Origin: an uncultured Clostridia bacterium
Lineage (GTDB): Bacteria > Bacillota > Clostridia > TANB77 > CAG-508
Reading direction: 5' to 3'
Length of the DNA stretch: 36,241 nucleotides
NCBI GenBank assembly: GCA_944392945.1
Contig: CALXYJ010000014.1
Span: 1 to 36,241, forward strand
Shown here: positions 24,754 through 32,942 of the stretch, one piece after another
Numbering within the stretch: the first letter of the stretch is position 1
How the letters are laid out: each line of letters begins with the position of its first letter
The notes under the pieces: model-generated
Database searches by the model: none
What the model saw: the letters and a program-made list of their open reading frames with translations, nothing else
What the model was told of the DNA's origin: nothing
Made by a program: the position numbers and the translations under genes

Positions 24754-25341
24754 TTAGCATTCTACTTTTTTTAAAAATTGCCCTATTTTTTTGCCATCTA
24801 ACACATAAATTATTGTGTGTGGCGTTTCAGAAAATTCACCTTTTGCACAATAAAACATTTTAGACATATTATCATCTTCAATAACACCACTTATGATTAG
24901 AGCATCTGCAATAGGCTTTACATATTTATTGTCTATGTCCCAACCTTCTATATTGTTGCATACCTTGATATATATAAATACCTCATTTGAAAATAGCCCT
25001 TTAAATTCTTTTGTAATTTCTGCGACATTTAATAAAATTCTTTTATAAGTGTGTGTTTTTAGATTTTTAAAACTTGGTAGTGTTTCAGGTACATATATTT
25101 TTAATATATTATCTTTTAATTCAGCCTTATAGTTATCATCAATAGTTTTAATTTTTTCATACTCAAATTCAACATTTTTATTATATTCTTTTATTTCGGC
25201 TAATAAATTGTATCTTACTTTTTCAAAATTTAATAAAAAACTTTCTACTTGCGTATCTGTTAAACTATTGCTTTTTATTGTATTTTCTATTTGATTATTT
25301 AAAACTTTTAATTGTTTATTTATCTTTTCATTTATAATCAT
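24754..25341 (-). CDS. RusA-like Holliday-junction resolvase protein (tentative)
   Basis: 195 residues from the ATG at 25341 (AAAGGA upstream). The N-terminal half is helical. The C-terminal half has GWDIDNKYVKPIADAL, then GVIEDDNMSKMFYCAKG, resembling the RusA core (DxDNxxKPxxDAL...x.DDxxV) with the acidic residues that bind metal. RusA enzymes are common on phages and cut Holliday junctions. The spacing and acidic residues fit; the rest of the protein is longer than RusA. Expression may be controlled by its leader, which carries the TTTGCCCT motif. Confidence 0.55.
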   Translation of the reverse strand: MIINEKINKQLKVLNNQIENTIKSNSLTDTQVESFLLNFEKVRYNLLAEIKEYNKNVEFEYEKIKTIDDNYKAELKDNILKIYVPETLPSFKNLKTHTYKRILLNVAEITKEFKGLFSNEVFIYIKVCNNIEGWDIDNKYVKPIADALIISGVIEDDNMSKMFYCAKGEFSETPHTIIYVLDGKKIGQFLKKVEC

Positions 25342-25351
25342 AAAAAAAAGT

Positions 25352-25380
25352 CCTTTCATTAGTAGTATAAAGGGCAAATA
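25352..25380 (-). promoter_or_regulatory. Leader with TTTGCCCT motif before the RusA-like gene
   Basis: On the minus strand ATTTGCCCTTT is followed by AAAGGA, the ribosome binding site; CCTTT and AAAGG can pair over a 12-base loop. It is the weakest of the four leaders that share this motif. Confidence 0.4.
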
Positions 25381-25394
25381 TAGGAAAATCAATA

Positions 25395-25667
25395 TTATTC
25401 TTCTGATTTTAAAAATTCTTCATATGCCTCGAATACTGCATCTGTTAATTCTTTTCTAACTTCTTGATTTAAAGGATGTGCAGTATCCCTAAAATGTCTT
25501 TCTCCGTTTCTTACTCGCCTTGATGGCATAGAAATAAATCTTTTGTCATCTTTCTCTAATAAAGTGATTCCTCGAATAATAAATTTGTTATCTAAAATAA
25601 CATTTGCATAGGCTAAGACAGGACCTACTTGTCTTGCTCTATAAATTTTAACATTTGTAATTTCCAT
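25395..25667 (-). CDS. spoVG: SpoVG family RNA/DNA-binding regulator
   Basis: 90 residues, full-length SpoVG: MEITNVKIYRARQVGPVLAY, then VILDNKFIIRGI, FISMPSRRVRNGERHFRD and TAHPLNQEVRKELTDAVFEA. SpoVG proteins are small regulators binding nucleic acid in Firmicutes and are frequent on plasmids and conjugative elements. Strong GGAGG; the leader can fold into an 11-bp hairpin over that site. It may control translation or transcription of the element's genes; this is inference. Confidence 0.93.
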   Translation of the reverse strand: MEITNVKIYRARQVGPVLAYANVILDNKFIIRGITLLEKDDKRFISMPSRRVRNGERHFRDTAHPLNQEVRKELTDAVFEAYEEFLKSEE

Positions 25668-25678
25668 ATGCTTTTCCT

Positions 25679-25714
25679 CCTATAAATTTATTTTTTGAAG
25701 GGCAAATTTATAGG
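25679..25714 (-). promoter_or_regulatory. Hairpin with TTTGCCCT loop over the spoVG ribosome binding site
   Basis: On the minus strand CCTATAAATTT (25714-25704) pairs perfectly with AAATTTATAGG (25689-25679) over a loop starting GCCCTTC. The 3' arm runs into GGAGG of spoVG. The motif ATTTGCCCT recurs in three other leaders of the same module. Confidence 0.6.
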
Positions 25715-25730
25715 AATTAACTAACAAAAT

Positions 25731-28304
25731 TTAATTACCTGTACGAGGTAATGTCTTTGGTTTTTCTGTTTCTGGTATTCTAACTATTGTATGGAACTCA
25801 TCTTCATCATCTAATTTGACATCTAAATAATCAGCTGTAATATATGTATGATTTTCTATTATTTGATTATTTTGTAAGTCTGTATTTGCTGTAACAATAA
25901 TCTTTGTACCCTCATTTTTAAATCCTTTTTCTACTGGTTTTTCAAATACAAATCTAACTTCTGTAACATACTCATCATCTGCTAGACCTAATGTATCTTT
26001 ATCAAGCATTATTTCTGTATTTTCTTTTGTAGTGCATGTTTTAATTGTTTTCCAATTTGAGTTATTATTTGTTATATATTGAACTTGATATGTATTATCT
26101 TGATTAAATGTACCAGTTGTAATACTTTTTGCTCTAACTTCTGATGGAAGAATATCACCCCAAACAAAGTTATTTACAGTATCATTTGATTTATTTTGAA
26201 TATCAAAATTATATGTAATATCTTTGCCTGGTTGTATTTCAACAGTTCCTGTCTTTTCTACGTCAACAATTAAATTTACAACATCATTTTCAATATTTAA
26301 TACAACAGTTTGTCCTTTTTTAGTTATTTCAAAATCAAATCTATTATTTTCAGGGAAAATATAGTAATCATTTTTTAAGGTTTCAACTGCATACCATTTT
26401 CCAATAGGTAAATATTTTAGTTCTCCATAACCATTTTGAATATCAACTGTTCCAAATTTTTCATTTGTTTCTGCATTATAAATATCAAATGTTACATTTG
26501 AAAGTTTATCTCCTTTTTTATCTCCTGTATATTGATTATCTTCAGCTGCTGTTTTATTAATTTCTACTTTATTTTCATATACAGTTGTAGGTGTGCAATC
26601 TTTATCTTCAACTGTAACACCAATATATGTACCACCAACTACAACACAGTTTTTAAAAGTAGAATCAACTTCTAATCCTTCTATTACTTTTGCTACAACA
26701 GTAATATCTTTTGTACTTTTGAAATTAGATTTTACACTATCAAATACAAGTGTAAATTTTGTGATATATTCATCATCTGCTAATTTTTCTTTTGTAAAAT
26801 CTATTGTGTTATCTGTTTGTGTACTTAAATTTGTTGCTATTGTTTTTGTATTTCCTTTGTTTGTTGTATAAGTTACTTTATATTTTAAATCTTCGTTAAA
26901 AGTTCCTGTTGTAATACTTTGTAAACGAACCTCACTTGGTAAGCTATCTTCAATTCTAAAATTTTCAAGTCTTACAGAAGATGAATTGTGAACATTTGAA
27001 ATTTGATAATTTATAACCTCATTTCCTTGTCCTTGTTTATCTCCATCTTTTTCAACTTCTGTTTCTAATGTTACATTATCATTTTCAACTTTTATTACAA
27101 TTTTTTGACCATCATATTCAAGAGTAAATTCATATTCTGCTCCTTCTTTTCCTATTTGATAGTAGTCTGGGCTTTTTATCTCTGTTACTTTATAACGGCC
27201 AAGTTCTAATGAAGCTATAATTTTTCCTAAATTATCAGTAGTGAATTGCTTTTTATATGTTTTAACACCATCAATTCTTTCTATTTCAAAAGTTCCTCCT
27301 TGAAGACCACTTCCTGCTGGTAAACCACTGTACTCATTATCTTCTTTTGACACTTTTTCTATTTCTACATCTCCAGATGGTTCATATTCCATTTTAGAGC
27401 TTGTAGTTGTTAATACAAATGGATCAGATACAATGGCATAGTCTTGCCATGCATCATTTGGAGATTCAGTATAAAATACAGGAAATGTTTCTACACTACC
27501 AGTTGCTGCAATATCTATTGAAATTTTATCTGTAATATTTTTTCTAGGTACAATTACTTTAAATTGTTCTCCTTTTTGAAATACCTCTTTTTCATTATTG
27601 TTCATATCTGTTAATTTACTTCCTGCAGGTGCTTGCTCACCATTGATATATATACGAATATCTTTTGAGTTTATTGGAGAATCTACTTTATATACTTGTG
27701 AAATATAATTACTGTCTACATCATCAACACTAGCATTTTTTACTGTTGAGATATTTATAACAGGGTCTTGTCTTGTTTCTGTACCGTTACGGCCAATATC
27801 AACAAGTTCTTGGATTTTTGCTACAATTCTATTTCCTCTATCATTAGCACCTTGATAACGACCTACATCTCCACCATCTAATACTCTGTAAATAGCTTGT
27901 TTAGTGGCAAAAAATGCATCCATTTCATTATCTAACCCTAATGTTCCAGCATAAGGATATCCATGTTTTAAAACTCTCCAAACAGCTTCATTTTGTATTG
28001 CTTCTTGAACTGTTACATCATAACTTAAAGTATCATCAACACCTGGTTTTGAAACTTCTAGGCAATAGGCAGGGTGGAATACACCATTTTCATAATAACC
28101 AACATAGTGAGTTATTATATATGAATAGACACCATTATCTTGTCTATATTTAACATTTCTATCACATTCTCCTAAATTCACAATTTCAACTTTTTGCCCT
28201 ACCTCTACTGCTTGAACTTGTGAAAAATTAGAAAATAATGTTGTGAATAATAATAGTATAAGTGAAAATACACTAAATATTTTTGTTACTTGTTTATTTC
28301 TCAT
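25731..28304 (-). CDS. SpaA-type surface adhesin with thioester domain, ends at LPRTGN
   Basis: 857 residues with a signal peptide (IFSVFSLILLLFTTLFSNFS). Residues ~30-180 form a TQXA-type thioester domain (Cys in HPAYCLEVSKPG, Gln in FFATKQAIYRVL). Two SpaA/Cna-B domains follow (about 315-410 with GGTFEIERIDG; about 590-680 with NVTFDIYNAETNEKFG), alternating with two DUF11-like repeats (about 415-580 and 690-840, each with LPSEVR.QSITTGTFN). The C-terminus is the sortase motif LPRTG plus one Asn, then stop, with no membrane anchor or basic tail. Surface adhesins of this type help mating-pair formation. A sortase is encoded nearby. The missing anchor is unusual. Confidence 0.9.
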   Translation of the reverse strand: MRNKQVTKIFSVFSLILLLFTTLFSNFSQVQAVEVGQKVEIVNLGECDRNVKYRQDNGVYSYIITHYVGYYENGVFHPAYCLEVSKPGVDDTLSYDVTVQEAIQNEAVWRVLKHGYPYAGTLGLDNEMDAFFATKQAIYRVLDGGDVGRYQGANDRGNRIVAKIQELVDIGRNGTETRQDPVINISTVKNASVDDVDSNYISQVYKVDSPINSKDIRIYINGEQAPAGSKLTDMNNNEKEVFQKGEQFKVIVPRKNITDKISIDIAATGSVETFPVFYTESPNDAWQDYAIVSDPFVLTTTSSKMEYEPSGDVEIEKVSKEDNEYSGLPAGSGLQGGTFEIERIDGVKTYKKQFTTDNLGKIIASLELGRYKVTEIKSPDYYQIGKEGAEYEFTLEYDGQKIVIKVENDNVTLETEVEKDGDKQGQGNEVINYQISNVHNSSSVRLENFRIEDSLPSEVRLQSITTGTFNEDLKYKVTYTTNKGNTKTIATNLSTQTDNTIDFTKEKLADDEYITKFTLVFDSVKSNFKSTKDITVVAKVIEGLEVDSTFKNCVVVGGTYIGVTVEDKDCTPTTVYENKVEINKTAAEDNQYTGDKKGDKLSNVTFDIYNAETNEKFGTVDIQNGYGELKYLPIGKWYAVETLKNDYYIFPENNRFDFEITKKGQTVVLNIENDVVNLIVDVEKTGTVEIQPGKDITYNFDIQNKSNDTVNNFVWGDILPSEVRAKSITTGTFNQDNTYQVQYITNNNSNWKTIKTCTTKENTEIMLDKDTLGLADDEYVTEVRFVFEKPVEKGFKNEGTKIIVTANTDLQNNQIIENHTYITADYLDVKLDDEDEFHTIVRIPETEKPKTLPRTGN

Positions 28305-28341
28305 ATAAAAAACCTTCTTTCTTTATAAAATTTGAACATAA

Positions 28342-28369
28342 AAAAATAGGCTATAAAAAACCTATTTTT
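28342..28369 (-). terminator. Intrinsic terminator before the adhesin gene
   Basis: On the minus strand AAAAATAGG and CCTATTTTT pair around a ten-base loop and continue into a T run. It separates the upstream conjugation genes from the adhesin gene and would lower or uncouple adhesin expression. Confidence 0.65.
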
Positions 28370-28375
28370 GAATGA

Positions 28376-29089
28376 TTATTTCTTACCTTCCCAGTCAATA
28401 TAATATCTAAACTTTTCTTGATTTCCTTCAACAAATATTTCTACATAGTAGTAAATAGTCCCAAATGTTACATTTCCAACACCAATTTCTATTTCACTTG
28501 TTCTATAAGGATAAAATGTCTGTCCTCTTTTAGCATATACATAATTAAAACCTGGCTTTATAGCCATTATATCTGCCTTATATTTATCTATTTCATCTGT
28601 TAATTCTTCTTGTGTTATTTTCTTTATATTTGTTTCAGGCTTTGAAGTAGTTGTTGGTGGTGGGGTTGGCGTAGGTGTAGATACAGGATTATTATTTGTA
28701 TCTGTTGTTGTAATTTGACTGGTACTACTTCCTTTGTTATTTTTATTTGTTTCTTTCGTATTTTGATTATTAGAACTACTTTTTGAACTAATATCTTTTG
28801 TGCTTACACTTTGATTGTCATTTGTTCCTTTTGAGATTTTATCTTCTGTACTTTCTTTACTTTCTTGTGTTTCCTCTTGAATAACATTTGCATCTTGATT
28901 TTCTTGTTTTTCAATTTCCATTGTATTAGTATTATCAATAGTATTAGTCGATGCAACTTCATTAATAGTATTATCTTTAAAATCTATATTAGAGATTTTT
29001 TCATTATTATTTAAAAAATAAATATCAGACAATATAACTACTAAAAAAATTACTAGACCAACTATAATAAATAACTTTTTCTTACTCAT
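28376..29089 (-). CDS. Membrane-anchored protein with long Ser/Thr-rich linker
   Basis: 237 residues, GAGGTGATG before the ATG. One N-terminal membrane segment (LFIIVGLVIFLVVILSDIYF), then about 120 residues of low-complexity Asn/Ser/Thr/Glu sequence and a PTPTPPPTTT stretch, then a folded domain of about 75 residues (ITQEELTDEIDKYKADIMAI, YAKRGQTFYPYRTSEIEIG) predicted outside the cell. No family recognised for the tail. It lies between sortase and adhesin, so it may be a cell-surface part of the mating apparatus. Confidence 0.6.
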   Translation of the reverse strand: MSKKKLFIIVGLVIFLVVILSDIYFLNNNEKISNIDFKDNTINEVASTNTIDNTNTMEIEKQENQDANVIQEETQESKESTEDKISKGTNDNQSVSTKDISSKSSSNNQNTKETNKNNKGSSTSQITTTDTNNNPVSTPTPTPPPTTTSKPETNIKKITQEELTDEIDKYKADIMAIKPGFNYVYAKRGQTFYPYRTSEIEIGVGNVTFGTIYYYVEIFVEGNQEKFRYYIDWEGKK

Positions 29090-29105
29090 AAAACATCACC
29101 TCTAT

Positions 29106-29127
29106 TTAAGAATAGCATCATTCTTAA
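29106..29127 (-). promoter_or_regulatory. Inverted repeat just before a ribosome binding site
   Basis: TTAAGAAT and ATTCTTAA (8 bp, six-base loop) lie a few bases upstream of AGAGGTGATG of the gene starting at 29089. It has no T run on the minus strand, so it is more likely a leader hairpin or operator than a terminator. Confidence 0.4.
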
Positions 29128-29155
29128 AAAAAGTGAACGCTGAAAAAGTGGAAAT

Positions 29156-29779
29156 TTATTTTTGCTCTATCCCTTGAACGCAAAGCCTTAGAGACGGTTT
29201 TTTGTGAACACAAGTTATGATTGTTATTCTATTATCTTCTGTTTCTTCTAACATGGACCAGTCATTTTCATCTATTTGCTTGATAGTAGTTATTGTATAT
29301 TCTTTGTTTCCTAAGCAAGAAGAATATTTGATTGTATCTCCTTCTTTTACATTTTTTAGATTAACCAAAAATCTACTTGTGTTGTGTCCTGCTAAACATA
29401 CATTACCTTGCAAAATATTGCTATGTTCAAAAAGACCTATACCTTGTGCTAATGACTGCTGAGAAGTACCTTCAATTACAATATCTTTAAAATTGATTGA
29501 AGGTATCTCAAGTGTCCCTATTGCATTTAAGTATTTTCCTTTTTCTGTTTCTGATTCAACAGGTGTTCCAGCTATTTTTTGTGAATTTTCATTTATAAAA
29601 TCTGTAATAATATCATTTCTATCATCATTGTTATATATGTCATAAATGCTATTGATATTATCTTGAATATGTCTATATTCTATGTATTTATATATTCCAA
29701 AAATGGCTAGTCCAAGTAATACTAAAATACTTAAAACAATAACTATAATTTTTGTAACTTTTTTTGTCTTGTCCTTCAA
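29156..29779 (-). CDS. Sortase
   Basis: 207 residues from TTG at 29779 (GGAGG upstream). One N-terminal membrane segment (IIVIVLSILVLLGLAIFGIY) and a C-terminal catalytic barrel: IGTLEIPSINFKDIVIEG, the catalytic His in CLAGHNTSRFL, the Cys in ITIITCVHKKP and the Arg in SLRLCVQG. The triad His-Cys-Arg is complete. The class cannot be set from sight. It would attach the LPRTG adhesin or assemble pilus-like fibres. Confidence 0.9.
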   Translation of the reverse strand: MKDKTKKVTKIIVIVLSILVLLGLAIFGIYKYIEYRHIQDNINSIYDIYNNDDRNDIITDFINENSQKIAGTPVESETEKGKYLNAIGTLEIPSINFKDIVIEGTSQQSLAQGIGLFEHSNILQGNVCLAGHNTSRFLVNLKNVKEGDTIKYSSCLGNKEYTITTIKQIDENDWSMLEETEDNRITIITCVHKKPSLRLCVQGIEQK

Positions 29780-29820
29780 CTTTTTAACCTCCTTCCCTTA
29801 AATTTTGTAATAAAATAGAA

Positions 29821-30195
29821 CTAGCTTGTTTCTAGTCCTATAATATCTTTTATGTATTTTGAGATTTCGGAAAATGGGGTAGGATTTCTTATTTTTTTAC
29901 AAACATCTTCCAAGTCAAATGGATCAAAAATAAGGTCATAGATACCTAGTGTTAATGCATCTTTTAATTCTTTTACCTTGTCATTTTCCAAAATTAAAAT
30001 AACTTGTATATTTCTTTCTCTGACTTTAAACATAAAATCTTTAAAGTTATATTTATTTGGTTGTAATGTAGCAATTAGAGTAGTTGCCTGTTTTTCTTCT
30101 AATACATAATCAGGATAATATACAATTCTGCTGTCTTCAATCTTTTTACTTAAATCTCTATCTAACTGCTCATTATCAGTAAAAATTAATACCAC
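29821..30195 (-). CDS. Receiver-like protein
   Basis: 124 residues from GTG at 30195 (AAGGAGGCAATAA site). The pattern of five strands resembles a receiver or TadZ-like N-terminal domain (VLIFTDNEQLDRDL, QATTLIATLQ, IQVILILENDKV, GIYDLIFDPFDLEDV), but the phosphorylation aspartate is not evident. It sits between the M23 peptidase and sortase genes. May be a structural or regulatory part of the secretion module. Confidence 0.5.
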   Translation of the reverse strand: MVLIFTDNEQLDRDLSKKIEDSRIVYYPDYVLEEKQATTLIATLQPNKYNFKDFMFKVRERNIQVILILENDKVKELKDALTLGIYDLIFDPFDLEDVCKKIRNPTPFSEISKYIKDIIGLETS

Positions 30196-30210
30196 ACTTA
30201 TTGCCTCCTT

Positions 30211-31425
30211 TTATTCAAAATAGTCCTCTGGATTTGCAAAATTACCATTGATACGGACTTCAAAGTGTGCATGTGGTCCAGTTGAATAACCTGTTGAACC
30301 TACTTTTAGAACAGGCTCACCTTGCTTTACAGTTTGATTTGTTTTAACTAAGATTTCAGAACCGTGTGCATATAGAGTAACTATTCCATCTCCGGTGATC
30401 AATCATAACCATATTTCCATACGCATTGTTATATGCTGCTTTTATAACAGTACCATCAGCCATTGCAACAAAGTTAGCACCGAATAGGAGCTCCAACATC
30501 TGTACCACTATGTAATTTATATACACCAGTTATTGGATGAGTTCTCATACCAAAATGTGAAGTGATATTTGTGTAGCCTGGTATTGGCCAAGTGAACATT
30601 CCGTTTAGGAACTAGCCCAGAGCCATCACTAATTATAGTTGCATTTGATGAATTACCTTGAAGCCATGCTGTTGATTCTTCACCTTCATAGTAGCCATTT
30701 GATGCTTGAATAATTACTTGAATATCTGTATCAAGGTCATCTTCGCTTATCCTTAATTTTTCTTTTAAATATTTCCTTAATCTTTCGTATTTTTCTCCAA
30801 TTAATTCTTCATTTGTAAATACTTTACCAGTTGTTTTAGTATCTCCATTTTCTACTGTCTTTGTTTCATAATTGTATTTGTAATGCCCTATTATAGAATC
30901 GCTTTCTACAAGTATATAGTGAGTTTCTTCTCTTTTACTTGTAGTTTCTTTTCCGTCTTTATCTTTTGTTGTAGTTTCTATTGTTACAGTATCTTTTTCA
31001 TATCTAAATGTACTTTCAAAACTACTTGCCACTTCATTTAATAAACTTTCGTTAATATCTCTATTATCACTCATATTGTGAAATGCCATTATTGCGTATA
31101 AATGCGACCATTCTACTAGTTTATCATTTTCTCTATTATCCACATCTAGTAAATTGTTTGTGGATTCAGAACCTATATAATTATGGCAAGTGTTTAGATA
31201 TTCTGACTTTGCTATACATAGATTTCTTATTTCTGCTTGTTCAGGTGGTAAATCAGAGCTGTCTGTTTGAACTTCTTGCACAAATACTGCATCTATAATG
31301 GTACAAACTGCAAAAAACAAAAGTCCAATAATTAAAATAAATGGTAAAAATGGCTTTAAGACTTTAAAAGCAATTTTCTTAACTTGCTTTTTTGCCTTAT
31401 TCTTTGCCTTATCCTTTATGCTCAT
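30211..31425 (-). CDS. M23 (LytM) peptidase of the secretion system, three +1 shifts needed
   Basis: From the ATG at 31425 (AAGGTGATA upstream, overlapping the VirB6 end). A basic N-terminus, one membrane segment (FLPFILIIGLLFFAVCTIID), a ~220-residue periplasm-facing domain, then LytM. Read plainly, the frame leaves the family at VPKRNVHLANT. Skipping C at three in-frame CGG gives 403 residues: GMFTWPIPGYTNITSHFGMR, HPITGVYKLHSGTDVGAPIG (zinc His and Asp), VMIDHGDGIVTLYAHGSE and GPHAHFEVRINGN (HxH zinc). All zinc ligands lie after the first shift, so the enzyme cannot exist without recoding. Such enzymes open peptidoglycan for the transfer channel. 1215 bases equals 3x404 plus 3. Confidence 0.88.
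30392..30603 (-). other. Three +1 recoding sites in the M23 peptidase gene
   Basis: Minus-strand CGG at 30603-30601 (after AAA, then A), 30482-30480 (after ATT, T) and 30394-30392 (after CAC, A). Skipping each C gives Gly in PKGMF, APIGAN and DHGDG. The last two are conserved glycines of the LytM fold. Confidence 0.92.
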
Positions 31426-32891
31426 TATTATCACCTTGCCTTTGTGATATCTCTTTGTCATTTGCTAACTTATTTACATACTCTGTGTTTTGAAAATTAT
31501 TTTTTCTTTGTGTATGGTTGTTTCGAGAATAACTATCAAAATTTCCTTCCGCCATTTTTGCACCAACACCCAAATATGCAGTTGTAGCCTTAGCACCACC
31601 TCTTACAATATTTCCTGCAACTGTCTTTGCCTTGCTTCCTTTACTTAAACTATCCTTATTTTCTCCATTAGATTTAGTGATATTTACTGTATTCTTTTCT
31701 TTTGGTACAACATCCCTAATAGGGTTTACATTACCGTTATAGTCTTTTTCTGCACTTAAATTCATTGTAGGATTTATTACTGATTTTGCTCTTGATACAA
31801 AACCTTTTAAACCTCCACCAGAATTGTCGCCATTTGTGTTGCCACCATTATTATTTCCAGTTGTTGGTGTTTTAAATTGCTCTTTTATAGCTGCTAAACC
31901 AAATCCAGCCATTGCACCCATACCAATTACACGATTTGTCATTTGTTCATTGTCTACTCCGGCAATTCTTGAAGTTAGATTTTGTAGACAATTTAATAAA
32001 GCATCTGCTAGTGGTAATATCATCATAGCCCATATAAGAGATACTGCCCAGCCACCACCACTTGGAAGAAATGCTAAATATATAAGGAATAAGAAACAAT
32101 ATATAAATTGCATAAATATATTCATAATAATTTGTCCACCCCAAATAGCTGCTGCTGTAACATTTTTATTTACTATCCATAAGGCTGCTGCTATTGGTGT
32201 GAATATTGTAAATATAATAATTGTAAATTGCCTTACAATAAATTTTATATTTAACTTAACAAAAAGATATATGAACATTGCTATAACTAATGCTGTTGTT
32301 ATAGCATTTCCAGTCCTTATGCTTGTTAGCATACTGTCGCCAAGTGATGATTCAAGAGAACCACTATTTGCAGCTGTTACTAATAAATAAACAAGACTAT
32401 TATTTACATACAAAAGAAATCTTATAAATAGTGGGGCAAGAGCAATAGCAACACCACCAAAACATAGTCGCATTAAACTATCTTTTGCTTCGTTCTTTTT
32501 TGCTGTATTCATACCAGCATTCATAATCTTATATGAAAGTATAAATACAGCAATTAGAATTAAACAACCACTAATTATAGCAAAAACTTTGTACCAATTC
32601 ATAGTCTTGTCCCATAGTTCTTGCGTAAAAGGAGATAAAGCATCTGCACTTTGCCTATTATTGAAAATCAGTTCATCATAATCTTTGAAACCTACATTTG
32701 CATCTTCACCTGTGGTGAAATCAAAAACTGTCTGGGCAATACCACCGTATGCACTCTGCAATTATTTTTTCAAAAAGTGATCCATCTTCACTTTTTATTT
32801 GTTCTTTAAAATCAGTTTCAGCAAAACAAAACGGAGATAATAAAAAAAGTATAGTAATTACAATTACAAAACTTTTAACTACTTTCTTCAA
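31409..32891 (-). CDS. VirB6/TrbL-like membrane protein, one +1 shift needed
   Basis: Start at TTG 32891, seven bases after AGGAGG. The first 47 codons give a signal peptide (LKKVVKSFVIVITILFLL, ending FCFAE) and run EKIIAECI, then CGG TGG. Skipping C32747 gives ECIGGIAQTVFDFTTG and joins the long second frame to its stop at 31409, a 493-residue protein. It has about seven further membrane segments (residues ~100-320), a Gly/Asn-rich linker and a hydrophilic C-terminal tail, as in VirB6-type channel proteins of Gram-positive T4SS. The second frame alone would lack signal peptide and ribosome binding site. Position between VirB4 and the M23 peptidase fits. Confidence 0.85.
32744..32747 (-). 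other. +1 recoding site CGGT in the VirB6-like gene
   Basis: In-frame CGG (32747-32745) follows ATA. Skipping its C links the signal-peptide frame to the membrane-domain frame through Cys-Ile-Gly-Gly. This is the only way to give the large frame a start with a Shine-Dalgarno. Confidence 0.88.
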
Positions 32892-32892
32892 A

Positions 32893-32926
32893 CTATTGCC
32901 TCCTATTTTTTAAGGTAGGGCAATAG
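32893..32926 (-). promoter_or_regulatory. Hairpin over the ribosome binding site of the VirB6-like gene
   Basis: On the minus strand CTATTGCC (32926-32919) pairs perfectly with GGCAATAG (32900-32893), which overlaps the AGGAGG of this gene. The 5' arm is part of the TTGCCCT motif shared by three other leaders in this module. Confidence 0.6.
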
Positions 32927-32942
32927 AAAACACTATATTATT

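Noticed and set aside
25731..25800. A recoding event restoring a membrane anchor after LPRTG
   Set aside because: No CGG is present there, and none of the three frames after the motif encodes a hydrophobic segment followed by basic residues.
28620..28900. Repeat array or CRISPR-like structure
   Set aside because: The repetitive look comes from codons of a Ser/Thr/Asn-rich linker; there are no regular repeats and spacers, and no CRISPR array is seen anywhere in the window.
31824..32390. 188-codon frame on the plus strand
   Set aside because: Lies antisense within the virB6-like membrane gene, has no ribosome binding site, and its composition reflects the opposite strand.
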